From assembly GCF_013389455.1 (NCBI RefSeq), contig NZ_CP058278.1, positions 2,108,001 to 2,172,000 on the forward strand: DNA of 64,000 bases, written 5' to 3'. The stretch comes from Flavobacterium inviolabile. GTDB taxonomy: Bacteria > Bacteroidota > Bacteroidia > Flavobacteriales > Flavobacteriaceae. Positions 44,078 to 51,963 of the stretch are shown here, in pieces. A program made the position numbers and the translations under genes. A model generated the notes under the pieces. That model saw only the letters and a program-made list of their open reading frames with translations, searched no databases and had not been told where the DNA came from. Within the stretch, counting starts at the first letter, position 1, and the number at the start of each line of letters is the position of its first letter.

Positions 44078-44467
44078 CTAATCCTGTACGCCCGGAGATA
44101 ATTGCGTTCTGTACTGGGAAGGGGTACAGCCTTCAAAGCGCTTAAAAAACTTGGTAAAGTTGGAAGGGTCAAATGTCAGTAAGGCGGCTATGCCGGCAAT
44201 GGGCATCGTGGAGTCTTTCAGTAATTTTCGGGATTCTTCCATAATTCTGTTTTCAAAATAGAAACAGGGTGAATTGCCGGTTTGTAGTTTTATGGTTGTA
44301 CTTAAGTGTACCGGATGAATGCACATTATAGCTGCGATGTCTTTGATCTCATACATCGTATCGGCCTTACCCTGCAGGATATTGTCAAGATGCAGGTTAA
44401 CCTGATCCATAAACTGAAGTGTAATTTCTTCTTTCCGGGAAATGTATTTTTGAGGCAGTTTGGTCAT
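44078..44467 (-). CDS. Short AraC-family transcriptional regulator
   Basis: 129 aa with only the DNA-binding part: two HTH units at about 35-125 (IKDIAAIMCIHPVHLSTTIKLQTGNSP, PIAGIAALLTFDPSNFTKFFKRFEGCTPSQYR), the second being the conserved AraC signature. No ligand-binding domain. Its target is unknown; the nearest candidate is the superoxide dismutase gene upstream. Confidence 0.88.
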   Translation of the reverse strand: MTKLPQKYISRKEEITLQFMDQVNLHLDNILQGKADTMYEIKDIAAIMCIHPVHLSTTIKLQTGNSPCFYFENRIMEESRKLLKDSTMPIAGIAALLTFDPSNFTKFFKRFEGCTPSQYRTQLSPGVQD

Positions 44468-44524
44468 CTTATAACAGTGAAATACAAAGTTAGGTTAAAG
44501 GTACGGATTGACTGATGATGGATA

Positions 44525-44550
44525 ATAAAAAATCCGCCTGCGGGCGGATT
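44525..44550 (-). terminator. Terminator of the SOD gene
   Basis: AATCCGCC-TGCG-GGCGGATT with T6 on the minus strand, six bases after the SOD stop. Confidence 0.8.
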
Positions 44551-44555
44551 AGTAT

Positions 44556-45344
44556 TTATTTTTTGATTTTTGCTTGTGCGGCATCGAATTTTTTAGAAAC
44601 GGCATCCCAATTGATCAGGTTGAAAAAAGCAGTGATATAATCTGCTCTTTTGTTCTGATAGTTCAGGTAGTAAGCATGTTCCCAAACATCCATGCCAAGA
44701 ATCGGCGTTCCGGAGATGCCTACATTTGGCATTAACGGGTTATCCTGATTTGGCGTGCTTCCTACTACTAAAGCTCCGGTTTTGTCTACAACCAACCAGG
44801 CCCATCCGGAACCGAATTGTTTTGCACCGGCATCGGAAAACTGTGTTTTGAAGTTTTCAAAAGAACCGAATTTAGTGTTAATAGCGTCTGCTAAAGCACC
44901 TTTTGGTTCCCCACCGGCTTTCGGAGCCATAATTTCCCAATACAGATTGTGATTGTAATAACCGCCGGCATTGTTGCGGACAGCTTTGTTCTCAGGATCC
45001 AGTTTGGTTAGGATGTCTTCTATGGTTTGTTGTTCCAATGCGGTACCGGCAATCGCTTTGTTTAAGTTATTGGCGTATCCTACATGGTGTTTTGAATAGT
45101 GAATTTCCACGGTTTTAGCATCAATATGAGGTGCTAAGGCATCATAGGCATAAGGCAGTCCTTTCATTTGAAAAGTACCCGGATCAGCTTTTACATCGGC
45201 AGGATTTCCCAGAGGAGAAGCCGTTTTTGACTGTTCTACAGGATCGGGTATCTGAACAACTTCTTCCAGGTTGTTTTTGTCTTTACAGGAAAACAGAACA
45301 CTGGAAAATAGGAAACTTGCAACTATGATATTGGATTTTCTCAT
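44556..45344 (-). CDS. Exported lipoprotein superoxide dismutase (Fe/Mn type)
   Basis: 262 aa, about 60 longer than cytosolic SODs because of a lipoprotein signal (SSVLFSC, Cys20) and a linker. The SOD part has all ligands: H in EIHYSKHH, H in GGYYNHNLYW, and D and H in DVWEHAYYLNY. It detoxifies superoxide at the cell envelope, which is unusual for an Fe/Mn SOD. Metal choice is uncertain. Followed by its own terminator. Confidence 0.92.
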   Translation of the reverse strand: MRKSNIIVASFLFSSVLFSCKDKNNLEEVVQIPDPVEQSKTASPLGNPADVKADPGTFQMKGLPYAYDALAPHIDAKTVEIHYSKHHVGYANNLNKAIAGTALEQQTIEDILTKLDPENKAVRNNAGGYYNHNLYWEIMAPKAGGEPKGALADAINTKFGSFENFKTQFSDAGAKQFGSGWAWLVVDKTGALVVGSTPNQDNPLMPNVGISGTPILGMDVWEHAYYLNYQNKRADYITAFFNLINWDAVSKKFDAAQAKIKK

Positions 45345-45347
45345 AAT

Positions 45348-45614
45348 TTATGGTATTAAGGAATTAACAATTTCAATGTATAATTTTTTGGCTTCATCCG
45401 GAGATAAATGGCGTACCTGCATCCAGGCATTCATTTTAAAGGCGTTTCTGAGATCCTGGGGTTCCTGGAAAGATTCTCCTTTGGAATAGCCGGAAGTAGC
45501 TTGTTTGTAATAGGCATAGAGACGCAGCATGACATCCTGAGGCAGGCCTTCTGTCATATTGGAAGCTTTTTCAAAAGCTTTTTGAAATTGCGTATCTAAA
45601 TCGTAATCGGTCAT
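45348..45614 (-). CDS. Acyl-CoA-binding protein
   Basis: 88 aa four-helix ACBP: FQKAFEKASNM, LRLYAYYKQATSGYSKGE, and AFKMNAWMQVRHLSPDEAKKLYIEIV contain the conserved LYxxYKQAT and W-x-x-x-x-x-L-S signature. It binds and carries long-chain acyl-CoA. Its ATG overlaps the psd stop (TAATG), so it is in the phospholipid operon. Confidence 0.88.
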   Translation of the reverse strand: MTDYDLDTQFQKAFEKASNMTEGLPQDVMLRLYAYYKQATSGYSKGESFQEPQDLRNAFKMNAWMQVRHLSPDEAKKLYIEIVNSLIP

Positions 45615-46267
45615 TATTGTTTGGTTGCAATGATAGTTTTGTTGCCTACGGCCTTATCATTTAGTTTTACATTAATTTCCGTACCTAATGGTAAGTATAA
45701 GTCCACTCTGGAACCGAATTTAATAAAACCGGCATCCGTTCCCTGAACAACTCTCATGCCTTCTTCGGCATAGTTTACAATACGTCTGGCCAATGCACCG
45801 GCAATCTGGCGGTACAATACTTCACCAAAGATTCTGTTTTCGATAACAACAGTCGTTCTTTCGTTTTCTTCACTGGCTTTCGGATGCCATGCAACAAGAT
45901 ATTTACCCGGATGGTACTTGCTGTATTTGATCAATCCGTTTAGTGCATATCGGGTAACGTGTACGTTAATAGGTGACATAAAAATAGAAACCATTAAACG
46001 TTTTTCTTTAAAATATTCCGGTTCGTATACTTCTTCAATAACAACTACTTTTCCGTCTACCGGAGCAATAACATGATTGTCGCTGATAGTGGCAATTCTT
46101 TTAGGATTTCTAAAGAACTGAAGTACGAGTACCAACAGGATTAAAGCAATGATCTGTACTGCTTTCATCAACCAGAAAATACTAATGAAACGATCTGCTA
46201 AAAGTATAGCAGCGGTAACCAAAATGGTTGTTATTAAAATAATTTTTGCGCCTTCCTTATGAAACAT
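45614..46267 (-). CDS. psd: Phosphatidylserine decarboxylase, short type
   Basis: 217 aa. Two N-terminal membrane segments, then the catalytic domain with VIAPVDGKVV, MSPINVHVTRY and the self-processing site KFGSRVDLYLP, in which Ser after Gly becomes the pyruvoyl group. Makes phosphatidylethanolamine. Overlaps cdsA by 11 bases. Confidence 0.93.
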   Translation of the reverse strand: MFHKEGAKIILITTILVTAAILLADRFISIFWLMKAVQIIALILLVLVLQFFRNPKRIATISDNHVIAPVDGKVVVIEEVYEPEYFKEKRLMVSIFMSPINVHVTRYALNGLIKYSKYHPGKYLVAWHPKASEENERTTVVIENRIFGEVLYRQIAGALARRIVNYAEEGMRVVQGTDAGFIKFGSRVDLYLPLGTEINVKLNDKAVGNKTIIATKQ

Positions 46268-47066
46268 AATTTAAAATTTGATAAAATAAATATAGAAATG
46301 GTATTGCAAATATAACACTATCTAAGCGATCTAAGATACCTCCGTGTCCGGGCATTATTTTTCCGCTGTCTTTTACACCGGCAACTCTTTTGAATTTTGA
46401 TTCTACCAAATCGCCGATAGTGCCGAAAAAGCCTACAATCAAACCGGTAAATATCCAGGTAACAGGGGAGAAGAAAGTGAAGAACTGGCTTAGGATATAA
46501 CTTCCGATCATCGTAAAGATCAGTCCGCCAACAAAGCCTTCAATTGTTTTTTTAGGAGATATTCTCTCAAAGAGTTTCGTTTTTCCGAATGATTTCCCGA
46601 CGATATAGGCAAATGTGTCATTTGTCCATATTAATACAAACACACCAATAACAATCTTAGGATTGAAAGTACTGGTTATAAAAGGGAGTTTCATTAACAG
46701 TATAAAAGGCAGGATAATGTAGCCGAATAGTTTTACGTATTTTGAGGCTTTGTCTGCTTTTACATGAATACGGGTGCTGAACAGGTCGATGATCAGATTA
46801 ACAGATACAAATAAAGCCGCCAGGCAGATGGCGATATCGGTAGCAAAAGCATTGGTCCGGAAAGCAACAAACAAGATGTAGCTTGCCAGTCCGAGTACTA
46901 TGGGTAATCCGTTTTTTAAATGAATCAGTTTGCAGAATTCTACAACAGCAATCAGTAGGAAGACTCCAAAGAGCAAAGAAAAGCTTACTTCAGAATAAAG
47001 GGTGGCCGATATTAATAATAATATATATATAAAACCCGAAAGGGCCCTGATACTGCTTTCTCCCAT
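46257..47066 (-). CDS. cdsA: Phosphatidate cytidylyltransferase
   Basis: 269 aa, about eight membrane helices and the CDP-diglyceride synthase signature near the C-terminus (KIMPGHGGILDRLDSVIFA). Makes CDP-diacylglycerol, the precursor for phosphatidylserine and thus for Psd. It lies one base after the LUD gene stop. Confidence 0.94.
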   Translation of the reverse strand: MGESSIRALSGFIYILLLISATLYSEVSFSLLFGVFLLIAVVEFCKLIHLKNGLPIVLGLASYILFVAFRTNAFATDIAICLAALFVSVNLIIDLFSTRIHVKADKASKYVKLFGYIILPFILLMKLPFITSTFNPKIVIGVFVLIWTNDTFAYIVGKSFGKTKLFERISPKKTIEGFVGGLIFTMIGSYILSQFFTFFSPVTWIFTGLIVGFFGTIGDLVESKFKRVAGVKDSGKIMPGHGGILDRLDSVIFAIPFLYLFYQILNYVS

Positions 47067-47067
47067 A

Positions 47068-47670
47068 TTACAAATCTTCTAAAAGCAGTAAATAGAGATT
47101 TTTAGGGCAGCTGCCGTATTGTAAAAAATCTTCCTCTTTCGCTTTTTCGAAATATTTAAAAGTGGTGATATTCGTTGGATATTCTTTGTCGTATTTTCTT
47201 TTAATATCTCTTAAACCATCGCTTTTATTGGCAATAATCTGACTGGTTGTAGCCAGTATGATGATATTAGAGGGTAAATCGTTGGGTTTGTTTTGTCTAA
47301 GCTGATTGGATGAAAAAAGTATCGAACCTTCATCGGCGATAAGGCTTTCACAGGTAGCGAATAAAAATTTTGGATTTTTAGGGCTGTTATAGCTTAGTTT
47401 ATTTTCGTCAAGAAGACTAAAAAGTTTTGGCTCCAGGCAAATTACTTCGCTTTCGAACCAGTCGTTCTCAACTAATATGCTTTCAAAATTATCGTGTACT
47501 TCGGGTAAATTTTCACAATACAAAAACTTACCTCCATTTTTTTTGAAATTGAAAGTGAATTGCTCATCTATTGGCATCTCAATCTCCGGATGATACTGGC
47601 TCAATTCGGGCTCTTTTTCCTCCTTTGAAGTATCGTTCGCATTGCCGAAAAGTTTTTTAAAAAGACTCAT
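47068..47670 (-). CDS. LUD-domain (LutC-like) protein
   Basis: 200 aa. The LUD fold is suggested by ATCESLIADEGSILFSSNQLR and LPSNIIILATTSQIIANKSDG, common in LutC/YkgG proteins of lactate utilisation. A standalone copy between ftsH and cdsA recurs in Flavobacteriaceae, so it probably has a different, unknown role. Transcript likely begins after the ftsH terminator at 47716. Confidence 0.75.
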   Translation of the reverse strand: MSLFKKLFGNANDTSKEEKEPELSQYHPEIEMPIDEQFTFNFKKNGGKFLYCENLPEVHDNFESILVENDWFESEVICLEPKLFSLLDENKLSYNSPKNPKFLFATCESLIADEGSILFSSNQLRQNKPNDLPSNIIILATTSQIIANKSDGLRDIKRKYDKEYPTNITTFKYFEKAKEEDFLQYGSCPKNLYLLLLEDL

Positions 47671-47715
47671 AAAAGTAGGTCAGATCTTTGTTTTTTGCAC
47701 TTGAAATCAATCAAA

Positions 47716-47758
47716 GATAAAAAAATCTTAATTCAATATTACATTAGAATTAAGATTT
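47716..47758 (-). terminator. Terminator of ftsH
   Basis: AAATCTTAATTC / GAATTAAGATTT (47723-47734, 47747-47758), perfect 12-bp arms, T7 on the minus strand. Separates ftsH from the LUD-cdsA-psd-acbP genes. Confidence 0.75.
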
Positions 47759-47785
47759 TTATATAAAATGTGATATTTATTTTTC

Positions 47786-49723
47786 TTATGATTCGGTAAC
47801 TACTTCATTTTCTGTTTTTTCATAAGGACGCTTCCCGAAGATCGTTTCCAGGTCGTCTTTGAAAATAACTTCTTTCTCAATTAAAATATCGGCTAACTGA
47901 TTCAGTTTTTCCTTATTTTCATTCAGGATATGAATCGCTCTGTTGTACTGCGATTCGATTAAATCCGAGATTTCTTTGTCAATGATTCTGGCTGTTTCTT
48001 CCGAATATGGTTTGGAGAAATTGTACTCACTCTGACCTGACGAATCGTAATAGGTTACATTCCCTAATTTGTCATTTAATCCGTAAACGGTTACCATGGC
48101 ACGGGCCTGTTTTGTTACTTTTTCAAGGTCGCTTAATGCTCCGGTTGAAATCTTGTCGAAAATAACTTTCTCAGCCGCACGGCCACCCATGGTTGCACAC
48201 ATTTCATCCAGCATTTGCTCCGGTCTTACGATCAGACGCTCTTCCGGTAAATACCAGGCAGCTCCCAAACTCTGACCACGCGGAACGATGGTTACTTTTA
48301 CAAGCGGTGCTGCATGTTCCAGCATCCAGCTAACTGTTGCGTGACCTGCTTCGTGTATGGCAATGGCACGTTTTTCTTCCGGGGTAACAATTTTATTTTT
48401 CTTTTCAAGACCACCTACGATTCTGTCAACAGCATCCAGGAAGTCCTGTTTGTCAACCGCTTTTTTACCTTTACGGGCAGCAATCAGTGCCGATTCGTTA
48501 CAAACGTTGGCAATGTCTGCTCCGGAGAATCCCGGTGTTTGTTTTGCCAGGAAGTCTGTATCGAGTTCTTCCGATTTTTTAAGCGGTTTTAAGTGTACTT
48601 CAAATATTTCTTTACGCTCACGAACGTCCGGTAAATCCACATAGATTTGTCGGTCAAAACGTCCGGCACGCATTAAAGCTTTGTCTAAAACATCGGCTCT
48701 GTTTGTCGCTGCCAGAACGATTACGTGGGTATTGGTACCAAAACCGTCCATTTCGGTCAGTAATTGGTTTAATGTATTTTCACGCTCGTCATTAGAACCG
48801 GAGAAATTGTTTTTACCACGGGCTCTACCCACAGCATCAATCTCGTCGATAAAGATAATGGACGGTGATTTTTCTTTTGCCTGTTTGAAAAGGTCACGTA
48901 CACGTGAAGCTCCCACACCTACAAACATTTCAACAAAATCAGAACCGGATAAAGAGAAGAAAGGTACTTTTGCCTCTCCGGCTACAGCTTTTGCCAATAA
49001 TGTTTTTCCGGTTCCCGGAGGACCAACCAATAAGGCTCCTTTAGGGATTTTACCACCAATGCTGGTGTATTTTTCCGGTTGCTTCAGGAATTCCACGATC
49101 TCCTGGATTTCTTCTTTAGCGCCTTCCAGACCGGCTACGTCTTTAAACGTAACTTTAATATCGTTTTTTTCGTCAAATAGTTTGGCTTTGGATTTTCCGA
49201 TAGAGAAAATCTGACCGCCACCACCGCCTGAACCACCGCCAGACATTCTTCGGAACATAAATAACCAGAAGGCTATTATCAGAATGATCGGAAGGAAGTT
49301 AATCAGGATATCACCCCAGTTACTTTCCGGTTCTGAGGAATAATCATTCAGTTTTCCTTCCAAACGGGCTTCTTCCAGTTTCTTTTGAAAAAGTTCGCTG
49401 TTCGTACCGATGTCCAGCGTATAATGCGGACCGGTATTTTCTTTTCCTAATAGGTTTTTTTTCTCAACTTTTGCGTGAGTTTTGCTACTAAGCGCTTCTT
49501 TTTTCAGGAATACCTGAGCCGTACTTTTATTAAAAACTACTTTGTCTACCTGACCGGAGTCTAGGTATTGGTAGAATTTGGATAAAGTTGTCGGTTTAAC
49601 TTCCTGGAAATTGGTTCCGCTGGAAACAAGCTGTATCGCAATTAAAATCAAAAGTACTGCACCATAAATAACCCATGGGCTTATTCTGATCTTAGAAGGA
49701 TTCGGTTTTTTATCTTTTGACAT
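47786..49723 (-). CDS. ftsH: ATP-dependent zinc metalloprotease FtsH
   Basis: 645 aa. N-terminal helix, periplasmic part, second helix ([14 protein letters not shown]), AAA+ domain with Walker A GPPGTGKT near 234, Walker [12 protein letters not shown] and the SRH arginines, then the M41 protease with HEAGH near 459. A membrane-anchored hexameric protease for quality control of membrane and short-lived proteins, including lipid-synthesis regulators in other bacteria. 15 bases after rsfS. Confidence 0.97.
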   Translation of the reverse strand: MSKDKKPNPSKIRISPWVIYGAVLLILIAIQLVSSGTNFQEVKPTTLSKFYQYLDSGQVDKVVFNKSTAQVFLKKEALSSKTHAKVEKKNLLGKENTGPHYTLDIGTNSELFQKKLEEARLEGKLNDYSSEPESNWGDILINFLPIILIIAFWLFMFRRMSGGGSGGGGGQIFSIGKSKAKLFDEKNDIKVTFKDVAGLEGAKEEIQEIVEFLKQPEKYTSIGGKIPKGALLVGPPGTGKTLLAKAVAGEAKVPFFSLSGSDFVEMFVGVGASRVRDLFKQAKEKSPSIIFIDEIDAVGRARGKNNFSGSNDERENTLNQLLTEMDGFGTNTHVIVLAATNRADVLDKALMRAGRFDRQIYVDLPDVRERKEIFEVHLKPLKKSEELDTDFLAKQTPGFSGADIANVCNESALIAARKGKKAVDKQDFLDAVDRIVGGLEKKNKIVTPEEKRAIAIHEAGHATVSWMLEHAAPLVKVTIVPRGQSLGAAWYLPEERLIVRPEQMLDEMCATMGGRAAEKVIFDKISTGALSDLEKVTKQARAMVTVYGLNDKLGNVTYYDSSGQSEYNFSKPYSEETARIIDKEISDLIESQYNRAIHILNENKEKLNQLADILIEKEVIFKDDLETIFGKRPYEKTENEVVTES

Positions 49724-49738
49724 GTGAAAATGTGAGTG

Positions 49739-50110
49739 TTAGTATTTGTTTTCAATTGAAGTGATTTTAGCATCACCCCACAGACTTTCGATGTTGTAGT
49801 ATTCACGGATGTGTTTTTGGAATACATGCACCACGATGCTCACATAGTCCATTAAAACCCATTCTCCGTTTTCGGTACCTTCAACATGCCAAGGTTTGTC
49901 TTTTAATTCCTTGGAAACTACTTTTTGTATAGAGTTAACGATCGCGTTAACCTGTGTATTGGAATTACCGTTACAAATTACGAAATAATCGCATACGGTG
50001 TTTTCGATTGCTCTTAAATCCAGAATATCTATATCATTCCCTTTAACTTCTTCTACGCCTTTGATGATGTTTGCTAATAAATCATCATTATTAATATCCT
50101 TTTTCGCCAT
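49739..50110 (-). CDS. rsfS: Ribosomal silencing factor RsfS
   Basis: 123 aa, Iojap/YbeB family (DLRAIENTVCDYFVICNGNSNTQVNAI, KPWHVEGTENGEWVLMDYVSIVVHVF). Binds uL14 on the large subunit and stops subunit joining in starvation. Divergent from birA with 93 bp between starts; TAACTTTG at 50132-50139 (minus) may be its -7 box. Confidence 0.95.
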   Translation of the reverse strand: MAKKDINNDDLLANIIKGVEEVKGNDIDILDLRAIENTVCDYFVICNGNSNTQVNAIVNSIQKVVSKELKDKPWHVEGTENGEWVLMDYVSIVVHVFQKHIREYYNIESLWGDAKITSIENKY

Positions 50111-50203
50111 TTATTATTTTATATATTTTCGCAAAGTTATCAAATTTTGTCTTTATTTTTGAACCTTAACACAAGATTAAGCGATATAAAGTTATTTATT
50201 TCT

Positions 50204-50935
50204 ATGAATATTATCAAACTCGGTGCCACATCTTCGACAAATGATTTTTTAAAAGATTTACTGACAAAACAATTTGTTGAAAACTATACGGTTATCATTG
50301 CAGAAAATCAGACAAAAGGCAAAGGCCAGATGGGATCGGAATGGAATGTGGAATCGGGTAAGAATTTGACCTTTAGTGTCTTAATCAAGGATTTGCTGCT
50401 GGATATCAATGCGATTTTTCATTTGAATGTTGCAGTAGCCATTAGCATAGTGGAGGCATTGGAAAGTTTAAATATTCCCGGTTTATTTATTAAATGGCCT
50501 AACGACATTTTGGCAGAGAACAAAAAGATCGGTGGCATACTGATTGAAAACAGCATCAAACCGAATGGTGAGATTTTTTCTATCGTGGGCATCGGGCTTA
50601 ATGTGAACCAGAAAAACTTTAAAAATCTGCCTAAAGCGAGCTCACTTTTGGCGATAACAGGTAAAGAATTTGATAAGGAAACCGTTTTTGTTGCCATTCT
50701 GGAAAACCTGAAACGGAATATGGCTTTGCTGCGAAATAAAGAGTACAGCCTGCTTTGGGAGGTTTATGATAAAAACCTGTTTAAAAAAGGAGTGCCGATG
50801 CCGTTTGAAACGGATGATCACCATCGTTTTATGGGGATTATCAAAGGAGTAACCTCAAACGGTAAGCTTGAGGTGCTCCTTGAAGATGATTCGGTAAAAA
50901 CGTTTGATATTAAAGAAGTCAGGTTGTTATATTAA
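50204..50935 (+). CDS. birA: Biotin--[acetyl-CoA-carboxylase] ligase, without HTH
   Basis: 243 aa from the ATG at 50204, where the conserved catalytic core begins (IIKLGATSSTNDFLKD). Contains the biotinyl-AMP loop KGQMGSEWNVESGKNLTFSV, KWPNDILAENKKIGGILIE and GIGLNVN. Monofunctional class I enzyme lacking the DNA-binding domain of E. coli BirA. Confidence 0.93.
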   Translation: MNIIKLGATSSTNDFLKDLLTKQFVENYTVIIAENQTKGKGQMGSEWNVESGKNLTFSVLIKDLLLDINAIFHLNVAVAISIVEALESLNIPGLFIKWPNDILAENKKIGGILIENSIKPNGEIFSIVGIGLNVNQKNFKNLPKASSLLAITGKEFDKETVFVAILENLKRNMALLRNKEYSLLWEVYDKNLFKKGVPMPFETDDHHRFMGIIKGVTSNGKLEVLLEDDSVKTFDIKEVRLLY

Positions 50936-50939
50936 CCTT

Positions 50940-51515
50940 TTACCTGACGATAATTTCGTATTTACTCAGTAATCCTTTTAAGCCGTCTTTAGAAAACTGC
51001 GCTTTTTTCAACCGGGTCTTTTCCGGATCGATCGTGAAATTGTAGCTGGTTACGAAATCCGCTTTTTCTGCTTTGGCATCTGTGAAAACTGCTTGGTGTA
51101 GGTTGCAGTTGTCAAATAATACTGCTGTTAAATCGGTGCCCATAAAATCGGCGGCAATCATACTGCAATTGGTAAAGGTCATTTGTTTTAATTTGAGAGC
51201 GTAAAACTTGGAATAGTCTAAAAGACAGTCCTTAAAATGGAATTCAAACAGCAGCTGGTCGGTCATGGCAAAGTTAACATTCGTGAAATCACAGTTGTTA
51301 AATTGGACATTTCGTAAGCCGACATAATTGATTTCTGCTTCTTTAAAGTTACAGTTGTCAAAATTACAGTCGGTAAAAGCTACTCCTGAAAAATTACAAT
51401 TGGTAAAATCGCAGTGACTAAATGTGCATTCTTCGTATTCTTTAAACTTAATTTCGTTTTCGGAAAAAATATGATCCTTAAAAGTGGTATTGAATATAAA
51501 ATCGTTGTTTTTCAT
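50940..51515 (-). CDS. Pentapeptide-repeat protein (Qnr-like shape), copy 2
   Basis: 191 aa, similar to the protein at 38841 along its length (CTFSHCDFTNCNFSGVAFTDC, then the tail TIDPEKTRLKKAQF, GLLSKYEIIVR). Repeats of FxNCxF type form a rod. Same caution on function. The gene is convergent with birA, four bases apart. Confidence 0.8.
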   Translation of the reverse strand: MKNNDFIFNTTFKDHIFSENEIKFKEYEECTFSHCDFTNCNFSGVAFTDCNFDNCNFKEAEINYVGLRNVQFNNCDFTNVNFAMTDQLLFEFHFKDCLLDYSKFYALKLKQMTFTNCSMIAADFMGTDLTAVLFDNCNLHQAVFTDAKAEKADFVTSYNFTIDPEKTRLKKAQFSKDGLKGLLSKYEIIVR

Positions 51516-51558
51516 TAAAGTGGCTGCTGGCTGCTTAAAGTGAATTTTTTTTCATGTG

Positions 51559-51963
51559 TCAGTTTTTGGGGTTTTCTAAATCAATTCTCTCGAGAATATC
51601 TCTGTCAATAGGCTTACACAGGTAGCCTATTATTTCGGGAAAGCTATTGGCTTTTTCCCGGTCTTCGTTAGCAATTGAGGAGCTTGCTATGTAAATGGCA
51701 GGTTTTTTTTCAAACTTGAAATCAATCCGCCGCAATTCATTCATAAATGCCCAGGCGTCCATTTCCGGCATGTCGATGTCTAGTAGGATAACATCGGGAA
51801 ATTCCTCGGCATTTTCAATTTCTTTGAATGAATCAATAGCAACTTTTCCATTCTTGTAACTAAGAATCTGACTAAATAACTGACTTTTCTCAATTATTTT
51901 TTTTGTAATTAATTGATAGATGGGGTCATCATCAATGATACAGATACTTTTTGGGGCGTTCAT
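51559..51963 (-). CDS. Single-domain response regulator (Rcp1-like)
   Basis: 134 aa: receiver domain only, with D11-D13, phospho-acceptor D62 (ILLDIDMPEMDAW) and Lys in LCKPID. Such regulators pass phosphate on or act by protein contact. The start overlaps the stop of the hybrid kinase gene by four bases, so it is its partner. Confidence 0.9.
   Translation of the reverse strand: MNAPKSICIIDDDPIYQLITKKIIEKSQLFSQILSYKNGKVAIDSFKEIENAEEFPDVILLDIDMPEMDAWAFMNELRRIDFKFEKKPAIYIASSSIANEDREKANSFPEIIGYLCKPIDRDILERIDLENPKN

Noticed and set aside
43909..44172. 87-codon minus-strand frame overlapping the end of the AraC-type gene
   Set aside because: It runs through the AraC stop and the following terminator, has no protein-like composition, and its first half is the shadow of the AraC HTH.
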